This document shows, in pieces, positions 40,984 to 49,013 of a DNA stretch of 50,919 bases. A program made the position numbers and the translations under genes. Numbering within the stretch: position 1 is the first letter of the stretch; every line of letters begins with the position of its first letter. The stretch spans positions 1 through 50,919 of the forward strand of contig NZ_JAPSKQ010000031.1 of NCBI RefSeq assembly GCF_031181555.1. Direction: 5' to 3'. The notes below the pieces were generated by a model. That model ran no database searches and had not been told where the DNA came from. It saw only the letters and a list, made by a program, of their open reading frames with translations. This DNA is from Streptomyces sp. (GTDB lineage Bacteria; Actinomycetota; Actinomycetes; Streptomycetales; Streptomycetaceae).

Positions 40984-41790
40984 TCAGGCCGCGCTGTTCA
41001 GCACCGGCAGGTAGCCGCCGGACTGGCCGGCCGCCTTCGGGTGGTACGACTCGCCGATGTTGAGCCAGTTCACGCTGTGCAGCCAGGAGTTGCCGGAGCA
41101 GATCTCGTGGCCGGCGAAGGTGGTGCGTACGTCGCCGAAGGTGAAGCCGTGGGCGCGGGCGCGCTGGGCGATGGCGTTGTCGAGGTGGTCCGCGGCGTCG
41201 TTGATCGCCTTCCGCTTGGTCTCGGAGAGGCCGAGGCAGGAGGTGCCGAGCCGGTAGAAGCGGGGGTAGCCGAGCACGACGACATGGGCGTTGGGGGCCC
41301 GGGTGCGGATGGCGCTGTAGACGCTGTCGAGCCTGCCGGGCAGCGTCGAGTCGACGTAGGCCCGGGCGGTGGCGATCCGTGAGAGACAGGTGCTGTCGGA
41401 CTGGAGCACACAGGTCGTCATGACGTCGGCGAATCCGGCGTCGTTGCCGCCGACGCTGACGGAGACGAGGCCGGTGGCGGAGCTGAGCGGGCCGAGCTGC
41501 CCGGAGAGAACATCACCCGTACGGGCGCCCGAACAGGCGGTGAAGTCGAAGGACGAGGGTGAGTTGGCGGCCGCCCAGAGGTACGGATAGGCCTTCGTGC
41601 TGCGCTTGCAGTCGCCGCTGGAGGAGATGTAGCTGCCGGCTCCGACGCCGGAGGAGTAGGAGTCTCCGAGCGCCACGTAGCCGCCGCTGGCGGCCTGTTG
41701 GGACGCCTGAGCCGTTGCGGCGCCGGTGAGGGCGGTGGTGACGGCGAGGAGGAGTGAGCCCAGTAGGAGGACAAGTCGGGAACGTCTCAT
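40984..41790 (-). CDS. secreted SGNH-hydrolase lipase
   Basis: The 268-residue protein starts MRRSRLVLLLGSLLLAVTTALTGAATAQAS, a signal peptide, then YVALGDSYSSGVGAGSYI (block I, catalytic Ser in GDSYSSG), VSVGGNDAGFADV (block III, Asn) and NIGESYHPKAAGQSGG (block V, Asp/His equivalents SYHP). It matches the Streptomyces extracellular SGNH lipase (SCO1725 type, from memory) almost throughout; six cysteines may form three disulfides. It hydrolyses esters outside the cell. The ATG at 41790 has GGGAGGTTCC directly before it. The promoter region lies to the right in 41800-41930, where a 14-bp tandem repeat occurs. The gene converges on the kinase gene. Confidence 0.95.
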   Translation of the reverse strand: MRRSRLVLLLGSLLLAVTTALTGAATAQASQQAASGGYVALGDSYSSGVGAGSYISSSGDCKRSTKAYPYLWAAANSPSSFDFTACSGARTGDVLSGQLGPLSSATGLVSVSVGGNDAGFADVMTTCVLQSDSTCLSRIATARAYVDSTLPGRLDSVYSAIRTRAPNAHVVVLGYPRFYRLGTSCLGLSETKRKAINDAADHLDNAIAQRARAHGFTFGDVRTTFAGHEICSGNSWLHSVNWLNIGESYHPKAAGQSGGYLPVLNSAA

Positions 41791-42453
41791 GGAACCTCCC
41801 TTTAGCAGGATCTCTGCGTCAACTGTCGTAGCAACTACGCGTGTTGACTGGAAGTGTCCATGCCAATACTTTTCGACCCTCCTCGGAAACCACCCCATTT
41901 CTTCACACGAAGTTCTTCACACGAAGCGCTCCGCAGAACGGCTGTTCAACTCTGGACAAAATTCGGCCGCAGGGACTTTCGGCCCTTGACGCCCCCTACG
42001 GGGTGCGTCACATTGAAGCCCGGCATTGGACGCTTCGGGGGGCAAAGTCGGCCATGCGAACACGCACATCCGGGCAAGAACCACGCGCAGCGGCCAAACC
42101 GGCAAAAACGTGAGATGCCATTCCAGGTCTTGCCGTACGGGTTCAATCGTCAATACCGTCATACATCTCACCCGCATCGGTCCGTCGACACGCGGCTCCA
42201 GGGGAGGGCTCAGGACCGCGACGAACCGGCGCGGGGCGCGGTAGGGGGGTGCCGTGCTCGGTGACCGCAACGGTGACCGGGCCGGGCCGCGCGGTCGGCT
42301 GCCGTTTTCCGCGGCCGGCCAGCTTTGCCAGCTCGCCCGGCGTGCACGGAGCTCCATCCGTCGTGCCGTGGGGTGAGGACCCCCCTTTCGAACCGGACGA
42401 ACAGCCGGGCCGCCCGGGGGCGGGCGGTCCACCGGACGAGAGGGACCAGACTC
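41791..42453. other. 663-bp divergent intergenic region, AT-richer left half
   Basis: It separates the lipase gene (minus) from the glycosyltransferase operon (plus). Around 41800-42170 the base composition is less GC-rich than the genes. It contains the TTCTTCACACGAAG tandem repeat (41899-41926). No convincing gene was found. Start-like frames at 41854 and 41841 have no ribosome binding site or family likeness. Confidence 0.5.
41899..41926. repeat. perfect 14-bp tandem duplication upstream of the lipase gene
   Basis: TTCTTCACACGAAG occurs twice without a gap. Each copy contains the small inverted repeat CTTC-ACAC-GAAG. It lies about 110 bases upstream of the lipase start, so it may be an activator or repressor binding site. 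Confidence 0.7.
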
Positions 42454-43284
42454 ATGAGCTCCGTTCTTCAACCGGCGGCCGCGGATCAGGACGACCAGGA
42501 TCCGCCGACCGCCGGCAAGTACCGGCCCGTCTCCTCGCACCTGGCCATCGCGCCGCCGGTGAGCGTGGTGATACCGGCCATGAACGAGGCGGAGAACCTG
42601 CCGTACGTCTTCAAGACGCTTCCCGACTGGATCCACGAAGTGGTCCTGGTCGACGGCAACTCCACCGACAACACCGTCGAAGTGGCCCGCGAACTGTGGG
42701 CGGACGTCAAGGTCGTCGGACAGCGCGGCAAGGGCAAGGGGGACGCCCTGCGCGCCGGGTTCGAGGCCTGCACCGGCGACATCATCGTGATGGTCGACGC
42801 GGACGGTTCGGCGGACGGCAACGAGATCGTCAGCTACGTCTCCGCCCTGGTCTCCGGCGCGGACTTCGCCAAGGGGTCCCGCTTCGCCAACGGCGGCGGC
42901 ACCGACGACATGACCCTCGTCCGCAAGCTCGGCAACCGGGTGCTGTGCGCCGTCGTCAACCGCAAGTTCGGCGCCCGCTACACCGACCTCTGCTACGGGT
43001 ACAACGCCTTCTGGCGGCACTGCCTGGACAAGATCGACCTCGACTGCACCGGCTTCGAGGTCGAGACCCTGATGAACATCCGGGTCGTCAAGGCCGGCCT
43101 CAAGGTGCAGGAGATCCCCAGCCACGAGTACCTGCGCATCCACGGCACCAGCAACCTGCGGGCCGTGCGCGACGGGCTGCGCGTGCTGAGGGTGATCCTC
43201 AAGGAGCGGTCCAACCGGCGTGCGCTGCGCAGACGCGCCCACCACTCGCCGCTGCTCGGCACGGGCCGGGGGAAGGTGTCTTGA
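42454..43284 (+). CDS. family 2 glycosyltransferase (DPM1/DPG-synthase type)
   Basis: The 276-residue protein has a GT-A fold starting SVVIPAMNEAENLPYVFKTLP near residue 37, VVLVDGNSTDNTVEVA, and the metal-binding DADGSADGNEIV near residue 118. The C-terminal part FEVETLMNIRVVKAGLKVQEIPSHEYLRIHGTSNL is typical of enzymes that make polyprenyl-phosphate sugars or transfer sugars to lipid. The ATG at 42454 has GAGAGGGACC upstream. The next glycosyltransferase gene overlaps its stop by four bases (TTGA). With the deacetylase gene it forms an operon for surface polysaccharide or glycolipid. Confidence 0.9.
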   Translation: MSSVLQPAAADQDDQDPPTAGKYRPVSSHLAIAPPVSVVIPAMNEAENLPYVFKTLPDWIHEVVLVDGNSTDNTVEVARELWADVKVVGQRGKGKGDALRAGFEACTGDIIVMVDADGSADGNEIVSYVSALVSGADFAKGSRFANGGGTDDMTLVRKLGNRVLCAVVNRKFGARYTDLCYGYNAFWRHCLDKIDLDCTGFEVETLMNIRVVKAGLKVQEIPSHEYLRIHGTSNLRAVRDGLRVLRVILKERSNRRALRRRAHHSPLLGTGRGKVS

Positions 43285-44306
43285 GCGAGCCCGGCACCCC
43301 CGGCGTCTCGGTCGTGATCTGCGCCTACACCGAGGACCGCTGGGAGGACGTCCTCGCGGCGGTCGCCTCGGTGCGGGCCCAGTCACGGCCGGCCCTGGAG
43401 ACCCTGCTGGTCGTGGACCACAACCGGGCTCTCCTGGACCGTCTGGGCAAGGAGTACAAGGAGGCCGAGGACGTGCGGGTGCTCGCCAACGCGGGCCCCC
43501 GCGGCCTGTCCGCCGGCCGCAACACCGGGATCGCCGCCTCGCGCGGCGAGATCGTCGCCTTCCTCGACGACGACGCCGTGGCCGAACGCGACTGGCTGAA
43601 GCACTTCGCCGAGGCGTACGCCGATCCGCGCGTGATGGCGGTCGGCGGGCGCACCGAGCCGGTCTGGGCGTCGGGCCGGCGCCCCGTCTGGTTCCCCGAG
43701 GAGTTCGACTGGGTGGTGGGCTGCACCTACCGGGGCCTGCCGCGCGGGCGGGTGCGGGTGCGCAACGTCCTCGGCGGCAACGCCTCCTTCCGGCGCGGCG
43801 CCTTCGACGCGGCGGGCGGTTTCGCCACCGGTATCGGACGCGACGGCGGCAGACACCCTTTGGGCGGGGAGGAGACGGAGCTGTGCATCCGCCTCGGCCG
43901 CGCACGTCCGGACGCGGTCCTGCTGATCGACGACCGCGCGGTGATCCACCACCGGGTGCCCGAGGCCCGCGAGCGCTTCCGCTACTTCCGGGCGCGGACG
44001 TACGCCGAGGGCCTGTCCAAGGCGCTGGTCGCCCGCAGCGTCGGCACGGAGAAGGGACTGGAGTCCGAACGCCGGTACACCACGCGTGTCCTGCCGGGCG
44101 GGGTGCTGCGGGGCCTGCGCGACGCCCTGCTGGCCCGGCCGGGCGGTGCGAGGCGCGCGGGGGCGATCGTCGCCGGGGTGCTCACGGCGGCCGGCGGTTA
44201 CGTGGTGGGGAGCGTGCGGGCCCGGCGGGGCGGGGTGACGTTCTCCGTGGTGGACGTCGGAGGCGGCGTCCCCCGCGACGGGGGCCGAGGAGGTGCCGGT
44301 GGCTGA
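43281..44306 (+). CDS. family 2 glycosyltransferase
   Basis: The 341-residue protein starts with TTG at 43281, overlapping the previous stop, with GGGGGAAGG before it. The domain reads VSVVICAYTEDRWEDVLAAVASVRAQSRPALETLLVVDHN, then NAGPRGLSAGRNTGIAASRGEIVAFLDDDAVAERDWLKHF (DDD metal site near residue 95), and NVLGGNASFRRGAFDAAGGF followed by GGEETELCIRL. The C-terminal 70 residues have weak membrane-helix propensity (AGAIVAGVLTAAGGYVVG). It should transfer a sugar to an envelope polymer or glycan. The deacetylase gene starts inside its last codons. Confidence 0.9.
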   Translation: MSEPGTPGVSVVICAYTEDRWEDVLAAVASVRAQSRPALETLLVVDHNRALLDRLGKEYKEAEDVRVLANAGPRGLSAGRNTGIAASRGEIVAFLDDDAVAERDWLKHFAEAYADPRVMAVGGRTEPVWASGRRPVWFPEEFDWVVGCTYRGLPRGRVRVRNVLGGNASFRRGAFDAAGGFATGIGRDGGRHPLGGEETELCIRLGRARPDAVLLIDDRAVIHHRVPEARERFRYFRARTYAEGLSKALVARSVGTEKGLESERRYTTRVLPGGVLRGLRDALLARPGGARRAGAIVAGVLTAAGGYVVGSVRARRGGVTFSVVDVGGGVPRDGGRGGAGG

Positions 44307-45099
44307 CGCACGCGTGCCGATCCTCATGTACCACTCGGTCGCCGCCGATCCCAGCGCCGCGACCCGCGCCCTCTCCGTGACCCCGGAGGCGTTCGCCGAG
44401 CAGATGGCGGTGATCGCGGACCGGGGGCTCACCCCCGTCACCACCGCCGACCTGGCGGCCCGTTGGCGCTCGGGACGCCCGCTGCCCGCGCGCCCGGTCC
44501 TCGTCACGTTCGACGACGGCTACGAGGGCGTGCACCGGCACGCGCTGCCCGTGCTCGCCGAGCACGGCTTCCCGGCCACCCTGTTCGTCTCCACGGGCTG
44601 GCTGCGGGGGCCGTACGACACCGGCGGCGGGCTGGACACCATGCTGGACTGGGACCAGGTGCGCGAACTGGCCGACGCGGGCGTGGAGGTCGGCGGGCAC
44701 AGTCACAGCCATCCGCAGCTGGACCAGCTCGACGACCGCCGGCTGCGCTCCGAGCTGATCCTGTGCAGGGAGATCGTCTCGGACCAACTGGGCTCCGCCC
44801 CCGCCTCGTTCGCGTACCCCTACGGCCACTCCAGCCGCCGGGTGCGCGAGGCGGTGCGGGAGACGGGATACGCCCAGGCGCTCGCCGTCGGCAACGGCCT
44901 CGCCCGCCGCGCCCAGGGACCGTACGCCCTGCGGCGGGTCACCGTGCGGCGGTCGACGGACACCGCCGAGTTCGAGCGGCTGGTCCAGGGGCGGGCCGTC
45001 GCGCGCACCTTCGCGCGGGACCGTGCCCTGACCAAGGGGTACGCGGTGGTCCGCCGGGCCCGGCAGGCGCGGCGGCTGGTCCGCCGGCCGCGGGACTGA
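44299..45099 (+). CDS. polysaccharide deacetylase family protein
   Basis: The 266-residue protein has the NodB fold: VPILMYHSVAADP, VLVTFDDGYEGVHRHALPVL (metal Asp pair near residue 68), ATLFVSTGWLR, GHSHSHPQLDQLDDRRLRSEL (metal His pair), ASFAYPYGHSSRRVREAVRETGY. It removes N- or O-acetyl groups from sugars. There is no signal peptide, as in the cytoplasmic or loosely bound group. The GTG at 44299 is preferred because GAGGAGG lies six bases upstream; the GTG at 44293 is possible. It ends the operon begun by the two glycosyltransferases, with eight bases overlapping the second. It likely trims the polymer those enzymes make. Confidence 0.9.
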   Translation: MADARVPILMYHSVAADPSAATRALSVTPEAFAEQMAVIADRGLTPVTTADLAARWRSGRPLPARPVLVTFDDGYEGVHRHALPVLAEHGFPATLFVSTGWLRGPYDTGGGLDTMLDWDQVRELADAGVEVGGHSHSHPQLDQLDDRRLRSELILCREIVSDQLGSAPASFAYPYGHSSRRVREAVRETGYAQALAVGNGLARRAQGPYALRRVTVRRSTDTAEFERLVQGRAVARTFARDRALTKGYAVVRRARQARRLVRRPRD

Positions 45100-45125
45100 A
45101 CGCGGGGGACGAGCCGCACACGGGC

Positions 45126-45198
45126 GACATGTCCGCGCGCACTCCGGAAACCGGGTGCGCGCGGCGCCCGCGTGCCCGATCATGGCGGACATGTCCGC
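45126..45198. promoter_or_regulatory. two GACATGTC palindromes flanking the AAA ATPase promoter
   Basis: GACATGTC occurs at 45126-45133 and again within the 14-bp perfect palindrome GCGGACATGTCCGC at 45185-45198, which contains the ATG start at 45191. Both are followed by CGCGC. The pair may be coincidence or an autoregulatory site. Confidence 0.35.
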
Positions 45199-46285
45199 GC
45201 AGCCACACGACGCACTGCCGATCCGGCTCAACGTCGACGACAGCGACTCCCCGTCCGACGTCGTCGACGCGCTGTTCCTCGGCCGCTTCGCGAGGGGCGA
45301 GCAGCCGTACTCGCACGCCGTCAACATCGACCGCGTACGCTCCGGCGCGACCCTGCTGCCCGCGGACGCCCGCGTGCTGCGCGCGGCCCGGGACGACGAC
45401 CGCAGCGCCACCCTGGCCGAGGGCGACGGCTGGACGCTGCTGGTCTCCCGCTGGAGCCGGGGCGCCGACGTCACGGTCACCGCGACCAGCGCCGACCTCG
45501 CGGCGAAGATCCTGGACGAGGCCACAAACGGCGCGGCGGACGAGCCCGAACCGCAGCCGGAGAACGTCACCATGGGGTTCTGGTACGTCTCCCCGCGCCG
45601 CGGCCCGCACCGCACCACCCGGCAGATCTCGGCGGGCACCTGGGACGAGGTCCGGCCCAACTACACGGCGCCGGTGGCGGACGCGATGGACCGCCTGATG
45701 AAGACCACTCCCGAGGACATCTCGGGCCGGCTGCTCCTGCTGCACGGTCCGCCGGGCACCGGCAAGACCTCCGCGCTGCGCACGCTGGCCCGGTCCTGGC
45801 GGGACTGGTGCCAGGTGGACTGCGTCCTGGACCCGGAGCGGCTGTTCGGCGATGTCGGCTACCTGATGGACATCGCGATCGGCGAGGAGGACGCGGCGGG
45901 CAAGGGCCGCTGGCGGCTGCTGCTCCTCGAGGACTGCGACGAGCTGATCCGCGGCGAGGCCAAGCAGACGGCCGGGCAGGCGCTGTCCCGGCTGCTGAAC
46001 CTCACGGACGGTCTGCTCGGCCAGGGCCGCAACGTCCTGGTCGGCGTCACCACCAACGAGGACCTGGAGCGCCTGCACCCGGCCGTGGTCCGCCCCGGCC
46101 GGTGCCTGGCCCGCATCGAGGTCGGGCCGCTGACCCGCACGGAGGCGGTGAACTGGCTGGGCCGCGAGGACGGCATCGGCCGCGAGGGCGCGACCCTGGC
46201 CGAGCTGTACGCCCTGCGCCGGGGCACCTCCCCGACCGCGCTGCCGGAACCGCGCGGGGAGGCGGACGCGGGGCTGTACCTGTAG
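45191..46285 (+). CDS. DUF5925 AAA ATPase
   Basis: The 364-residue protein has an N-terminal DUF5925 region (ALPIRLNVDDSDSPSDVVDALFLGRFARGEQPYSHAVNIDRVRSGATLLP) and an AAA ATPase domain: Walker A HGPPGTGKTSALRTLA near residue 186, Walker B RLLLLEDCDELI near residue 245, sensor VGVTTNEDLERLHPAVVRPGRC with the arginine finger. It should couple ATP use to remodelling an unknown partner. The start may be ATG 45182 or 45191; neither has a good ribosome binding site, so it may be leaderless. It stands between the polysaccharide operon and a DUF72 gene; a hairpin follows it. Confidence 0.88.
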   Translation: MSAQPHDALPIRLNVDDSDSPSDVVDALFLGRFARGEQPYSHAVNIDRVRSGATLLPADARVLRAARDDDRSATLAEGDGWTLLVSRWSRGADVTVTATSADLAAKILDEATNGAADEPEPQPENVTMGFWYVSPRRGPHRTTRQISAGTWDEVRPNYTAPVADAMDRLMKTTPEDISGRLLLLHGPPGTGKTSALRTLARSWRDWCQVDCVLDPERLFGDVGYLMDIAIGEEDAAGKGRWRLLLLEDCDELIRGEAKQTAGQALSRLLNLTDGLLGQGRNVLVGVTTNEDLERLHPAVVRPGRCLARIEVGPLTRTEAVNWLGREDGIGREGATLAELYALRRGTSPTALPEPRGEADAGLYL

Positions 46286-46292
46286 GCGCGGA

Positions 46293-46314
46293 CCCCGTGG
46301 CCGCCGGCACGGGG
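46293..46314 (+). terminator. hairpin after the AAA ATPase gene
   Basis: CCCCGTG and CACGGGG pair perfectly around an 8-base loop, eight bases after the stop at 46285. Confidence 0.5.
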
Positions 46315-46361
46315 ACACGGAGCGGCGGGCCGCCGCCGCGGTCCGGTGTTCTGATGGGCGT

Positions 46362-47132
46362 ATGACCCTGTTCGTCGGGACGTCGGGCTGGCAGTACCGG
46401 GACTGGTGCGGGGTGCTGTACCCGTCCGGGCTGCCGGTGCGGCTCTGGCTGGAGGAGTACGCGGCGCGGTTCGCGACCGTCGAGGTCAACAACGCCTTCT
46501 ACCGGCTGCCCTCCCGGGAGACCTTCGAGGCCTGGCGGGAGCGCACCCCGCCGGACTTCGTCGTCGCGGTCAAGGCGAGCCGCTACCTCACGCACATCAA
46601 GCGGCTGCGGGAACCCGAGGAGCCGGTGGAGCGCCTGATGAGCCGCGCCGCCGGCCTGGGCGACCGGCTCGGCCCGGTCCTCCTCCAGCTCCCGCCCACC
46701 CTCCGCGCCGATCCGGGTCTGCTGGACGCCTGTCTGCGCCGATTCCCCTCGTCGGCCCGGGTCGCGGTCGAACCGCGGCACGCGTCCTGGTGGACGCCGG
46801 AGGTACGCCGTGTCCTCGAGTCCCGGGGCGCGGCCCTGTGCTGGGCCGACGTCCTGGCCCGCCCCACGACCCCGCTGTGGCGCACCACCGGCTGGGGCTA
46901 CGTCCGCTTCCACCAGGGCCGGGCCCGGCTCCGGCCGCACTACGGCCGGCAGTCCCTGCGGTCCTGGGTCCACCGCATCGCGGCCACCTGGTCCGCCGGG
47001 GAGGACGTCTACGCGTACTTCAACAACGACCCGGGCGCGGCGGCGGTGACGGACGCGGTGCGGTTCGCACGGACGGCGAGGTCGGCGGGCCTGGACGTCG
47101 CACGGGCCCCGGAGCGCCTGACGCACGCGTGA
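46362..47132 (+). CDS. DUF72 family protein (YecE-like)
   Basis: The 256-residue protein has the DUF72 features: LFVGTSGWQYRDWCGVLYPSGLP at the start, FATVEVNNAFYRLPSRETFEAWRERTPPDFVVAVKASRYLTHIKRL, GPVLLQLPPTL, ARVAVEPRHASWW and DVYAYFNNDPGAAAVTDA near the end. The family adopts a TIM barrel; its function is not known, but members are linked to DNA or RNA metabolism. ATG 46362 follows a short AT spacer without a clear ribosome binding site. It converges on the GntR gene with 20 bases between stops. It stands as a single gene. Confidence 0.92.
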   Translation: MTLFVGTSGWQYRDWCGVLYPSGLPVRLWLEEYAARFATVEVNNAFYRLPSRETFEAWRERTPPDFVVAVKASRYLTHIKRLREPEEPVERLMSRAAGLGDRLGPVLLQLPPTLRADPGLLDACLRRFPSSARVAVEPRHASWWTPEVRRVLESRGAALCWADVLARPTTPLWRTTGWGYVRFHQGRARLRPHYGRQSLRSWVHRIAATWSAGEDVYAYFNNDPGAAAVTDAVRFARTARSAGLDVARAPERLTHA

Positions 47133-47152
47133 ACCACGTCCTCGCCCACGGC

Positions 47153-47521
47153 CTACTCCCCGTAGGCCGCCCGCAGGGCGTCCCGTACGGCGGCCAGCGC
47201 CTCGTCCTCGGTCAGCCCCAGCCGCCGGACCCGCTCCGCGTACGTCCGTGCCGCCGACGCCGTCTCCTTCTGCGCCGCCGAGCCCGCGGCGGCGATCACC
47301 GTGCCGTTGCGGCCCCGGGTCTCGATCACTCCGTCGGCCTCCAGCGCCCGGTAGGCCTTGGCCACCGTGTTCGCGGCGAGGCCGAGCGTCCCGGCCAGCC
47401 CCCGCACCGTCGGCAGCCGGTACCCCACCGGCAGCGCTCCCGACCGGGCCTGCTCGGAGATCTGCGCCCGCACCTGCTCGTACGGCGGCGCGCCGTCGTC
47501 GATATGGATCCTCAAGGTCAC
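47153..47521 (-). CDS. GntR-family regulator (YtrA type)
   Basis: The 122-residue protein has a GntR winged HTH (APPYEQVRAQISEQARSGALPVGYRLPTVRGLAGTLGLAANTVAKAYRALEADGVIETRGRNGTVI, residues 10-76) and only a short C-terminal helix pair (TYAERVRRLGLTEDEALAAVRDALRAAYGE), as in YtrA regulators. The GTG at 47521 opens with MTLRIHIDDGA, the usual start. It diverges from the acetyltransferase gene with 71 bases between, so it may regulate it. YtrA-type proteins often control ABC transporters, but none is next to it. Confidence 0.9.
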   Translation of the reverse strand: MTLRIHIDDGAPPYEQVRAQISEQARSGALPVGYRLPTVRGLAGTLGLAANTVAKAYRALEADGVIETRGRNGTVIAAAGSAAQKETASAARTYAERVRRLGLTEDEALAAVRDALRAAYGE

Positions 47522-47592
47522 GGCCCGATTGTCCCGCACCCGGCGGAAAATGAGAGGCACCCCGGACGCGTCCCCCCGTAGCGTGCGCTTCC

Positions 47593-48522
47593 ATGACCGT
47601 GACCGTCCGCGATCTCCGTCCCGACGCCCGCGCCGATCTCGAGGGCTTCGCCCGCGTCCGGCAGGCCGCGCTGCCGTTCATCCTCCTCACCCCGGACTCC
47701 CTCGTCCACGACCTCACCCGCATGCACCCCGACGCGCACTACCGTCCCCTCGTCGCCGTGGCCGACGGCGAGGTGATCGGCACGGCGCAGGTGCACCTGA
47801 CCCACGAGAGCCCCGAGCCGGGCCAGGGCAACGTCAACGTGTACGTGCATCCCGGGCACACGCGCCGGGGCGCCGGGACGCTGCTCGTGCGCGCAGCCGA
47901 GGAGCACCTGGCCGCGCACGGGGCCACCAGGCTGTTCGCCTGGGTGCTGGACGAGCCGGGCAACCGCGCCTTCGCCGAGCGGCACGCCTACCGGGCGAGC
48001 CGCTCCGCCCACTTCCTCCGCCTGGACCTGGCGAACGGCACCCTCCCCCCGCTCCAGGACCCGCCGCCCGGTGTGGAGCTGCGCACGGGTGCGGACTTCG
48101 CCGGGGACCCGCGCCCGCTGTTCGAGCTGGACGCGGAGACGACGGCGGACGAACCGAGCGATGTGGACACGGAGTTCACCGACTACGAGGCCTGGCTGGA
48201 GGAAACCTGGCGGCACCCGCTGTTCAGCCCCGAGCTGACATCGGTGGCGCTGGTCGACGGCCGTCCCGCCGCCTTCTCCGCGGCCCGCACGGACGGCGGC
48301 ACCCGGTACGGCACGGTCATGACCGGCACCGCCCGCGCCCACCGCGGCCGGGGCCTGGCCAAGCTCGCCAAGAACGACTCCCTGCACCGCGCACGCGCCG
48401 CCGGGTACACGGAGGCGTTCACGGGGAACGACACCGGGAACGGACCGATGATCGCGATCAACAAGTGGTTCGGCTACGAGGTCTGCGCCACGGAGGTGCG
48501 CCATGTCCGCGAACTCGGCTGA
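47593..48522 (+). CDS. tandem GNAT N-acetyltransferase
   Basis: The 309-residue protein has two GNAT domains. The first ends with VNVYVHPGHTRRGAGTLLVRAAEEHLAAHGATRLFAWV (RRGAG acetyl-CoA loop near residue 96). The second has TGTARAHRGRGLAKLAKNDSLHRARAAGY (RGRGLA loop near residue 253). Between them is ELDAETTADEPSDVDTEFTDYEAWLEETW. Tandem GNAT proteins of this shape include mycothiol synthase-like enzymes, but the substrate here is unknown. The ATG has GCGTGCGCTTCC before it, so the ribosome binding site is weak. It overlaps the DUF402 gene by 20 bases. Confidence 0.9.
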   Translation: MTVTVRDLRPDARADLEGFARVRQAALPFILLTPDSLVHDLTRMHPDAHYRPLVAVADGEVIGTAQVHLTHESPEPGQGNVNVYVHPGHTRRGAGTLLVRAAEEHLAAHGATRLFAWVLDEPGNRAFAERHAYRASRSAHFLRLDLANGTLPPLQDPPPGVELRTGADFAGDPRPLFELDAETTADEPSDVDTEFTDYEAWLEETWRHPLFSPELTSVALVDGRPAAFSAARTDGGTRYGTVMTGTARAHRGRGLAKLAKNDSLHRARAAGYTEAFTGNDTGNGPMIAINKWFGYEVCATEVRHVRELG

Positions 48523-49003
48523 CCGCCCGGCCCTCCTGGACGTCGTCCTCGTCAAGGCGGGCCGCGAGAAGATCCGTTACCCCGCCGAGCTGCTCGCCGA
48601 CGACGGCACCCGCGTCACCGTGCGCGCCCCCTGGGCGGGTGACGGCGTGCGCGACTTCGGCTTCGTGCGCTTCGAGCCCGGTGACGTCTTCACCGAGCAC
48701 TACTGGCGCGACCGGTGGTACTCCGTGAAGGAGGTCCGCGCCGCCGACGGCACCCTCAAGGGCCACTACTGCGACGTCACCCGCCCGGCCGAGCTCTCCG
48801 GCACCCGGCTGGTCGTCGAGGACCTCGACCTGGACCTGTGGGTCTGCGCGGACGGCACGGACGTACGGCGGCTGGACGAGGACGAGTTCGCGGCGAGCGG
48901 GCTGGCGGCTGCGGATCCGCGGGCGGCGGCGGCCGCCGTGGCCGCGCTCGACGAACTGGAGGCCCTGGCACGCGGGGACGGCTTCGGCGCGCTGCTCGCG
49001 TGA
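48503..49003 (+). CDS. DUF402 family protein
   Basis: The 166-residue protein has the DUF402 domain: TVRAPWAGDGVRDFGFVRFEPGDVFTEHYWRDRWYSVKEVRAADGTLKGHYCDVTRPAEL and VEDLDLDLWVCADGTDVRRLDEDEF. Characterised members (Ntdp/SCO4444 group) bind metal and cleave nucleoside phosphates; the conserved KGHYCDVTRP and EDLDLDLW residues are present. An Ala-rich helix ends the protein. It overlaps the acetyltransferase gene by 20 bases, with GGAGGTGCGCC before the ATG, so the two are translated together. The stop is 11 bases from the converging methyltransferase gene. Confidence 0.9.
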   Translation: MSANSADRPALLDVVLVKAGREKIRYPAELLADDGTRVTVRAPWAGDGVRDFGFVRFEPGDVFTEHYWRDRWYSVKEVRAADGTLKGHYCDVTRPAELSGTRLVVEDLDLDLWVCADGTDVRRLDEDEFAASGLAAADPRAAAAAVAALDELEALARGDGFGALLA

Positions 49004-49013
49004 GACGGCCGGA

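Noticed and set aside
41841..42264. Three overlapping plus-strand frames upstream of the glycosyltransferase operon
   Set aside because: They have no ribosome binding site, no recognisable family, and their AT-richer composition lacks third-position GC bias.
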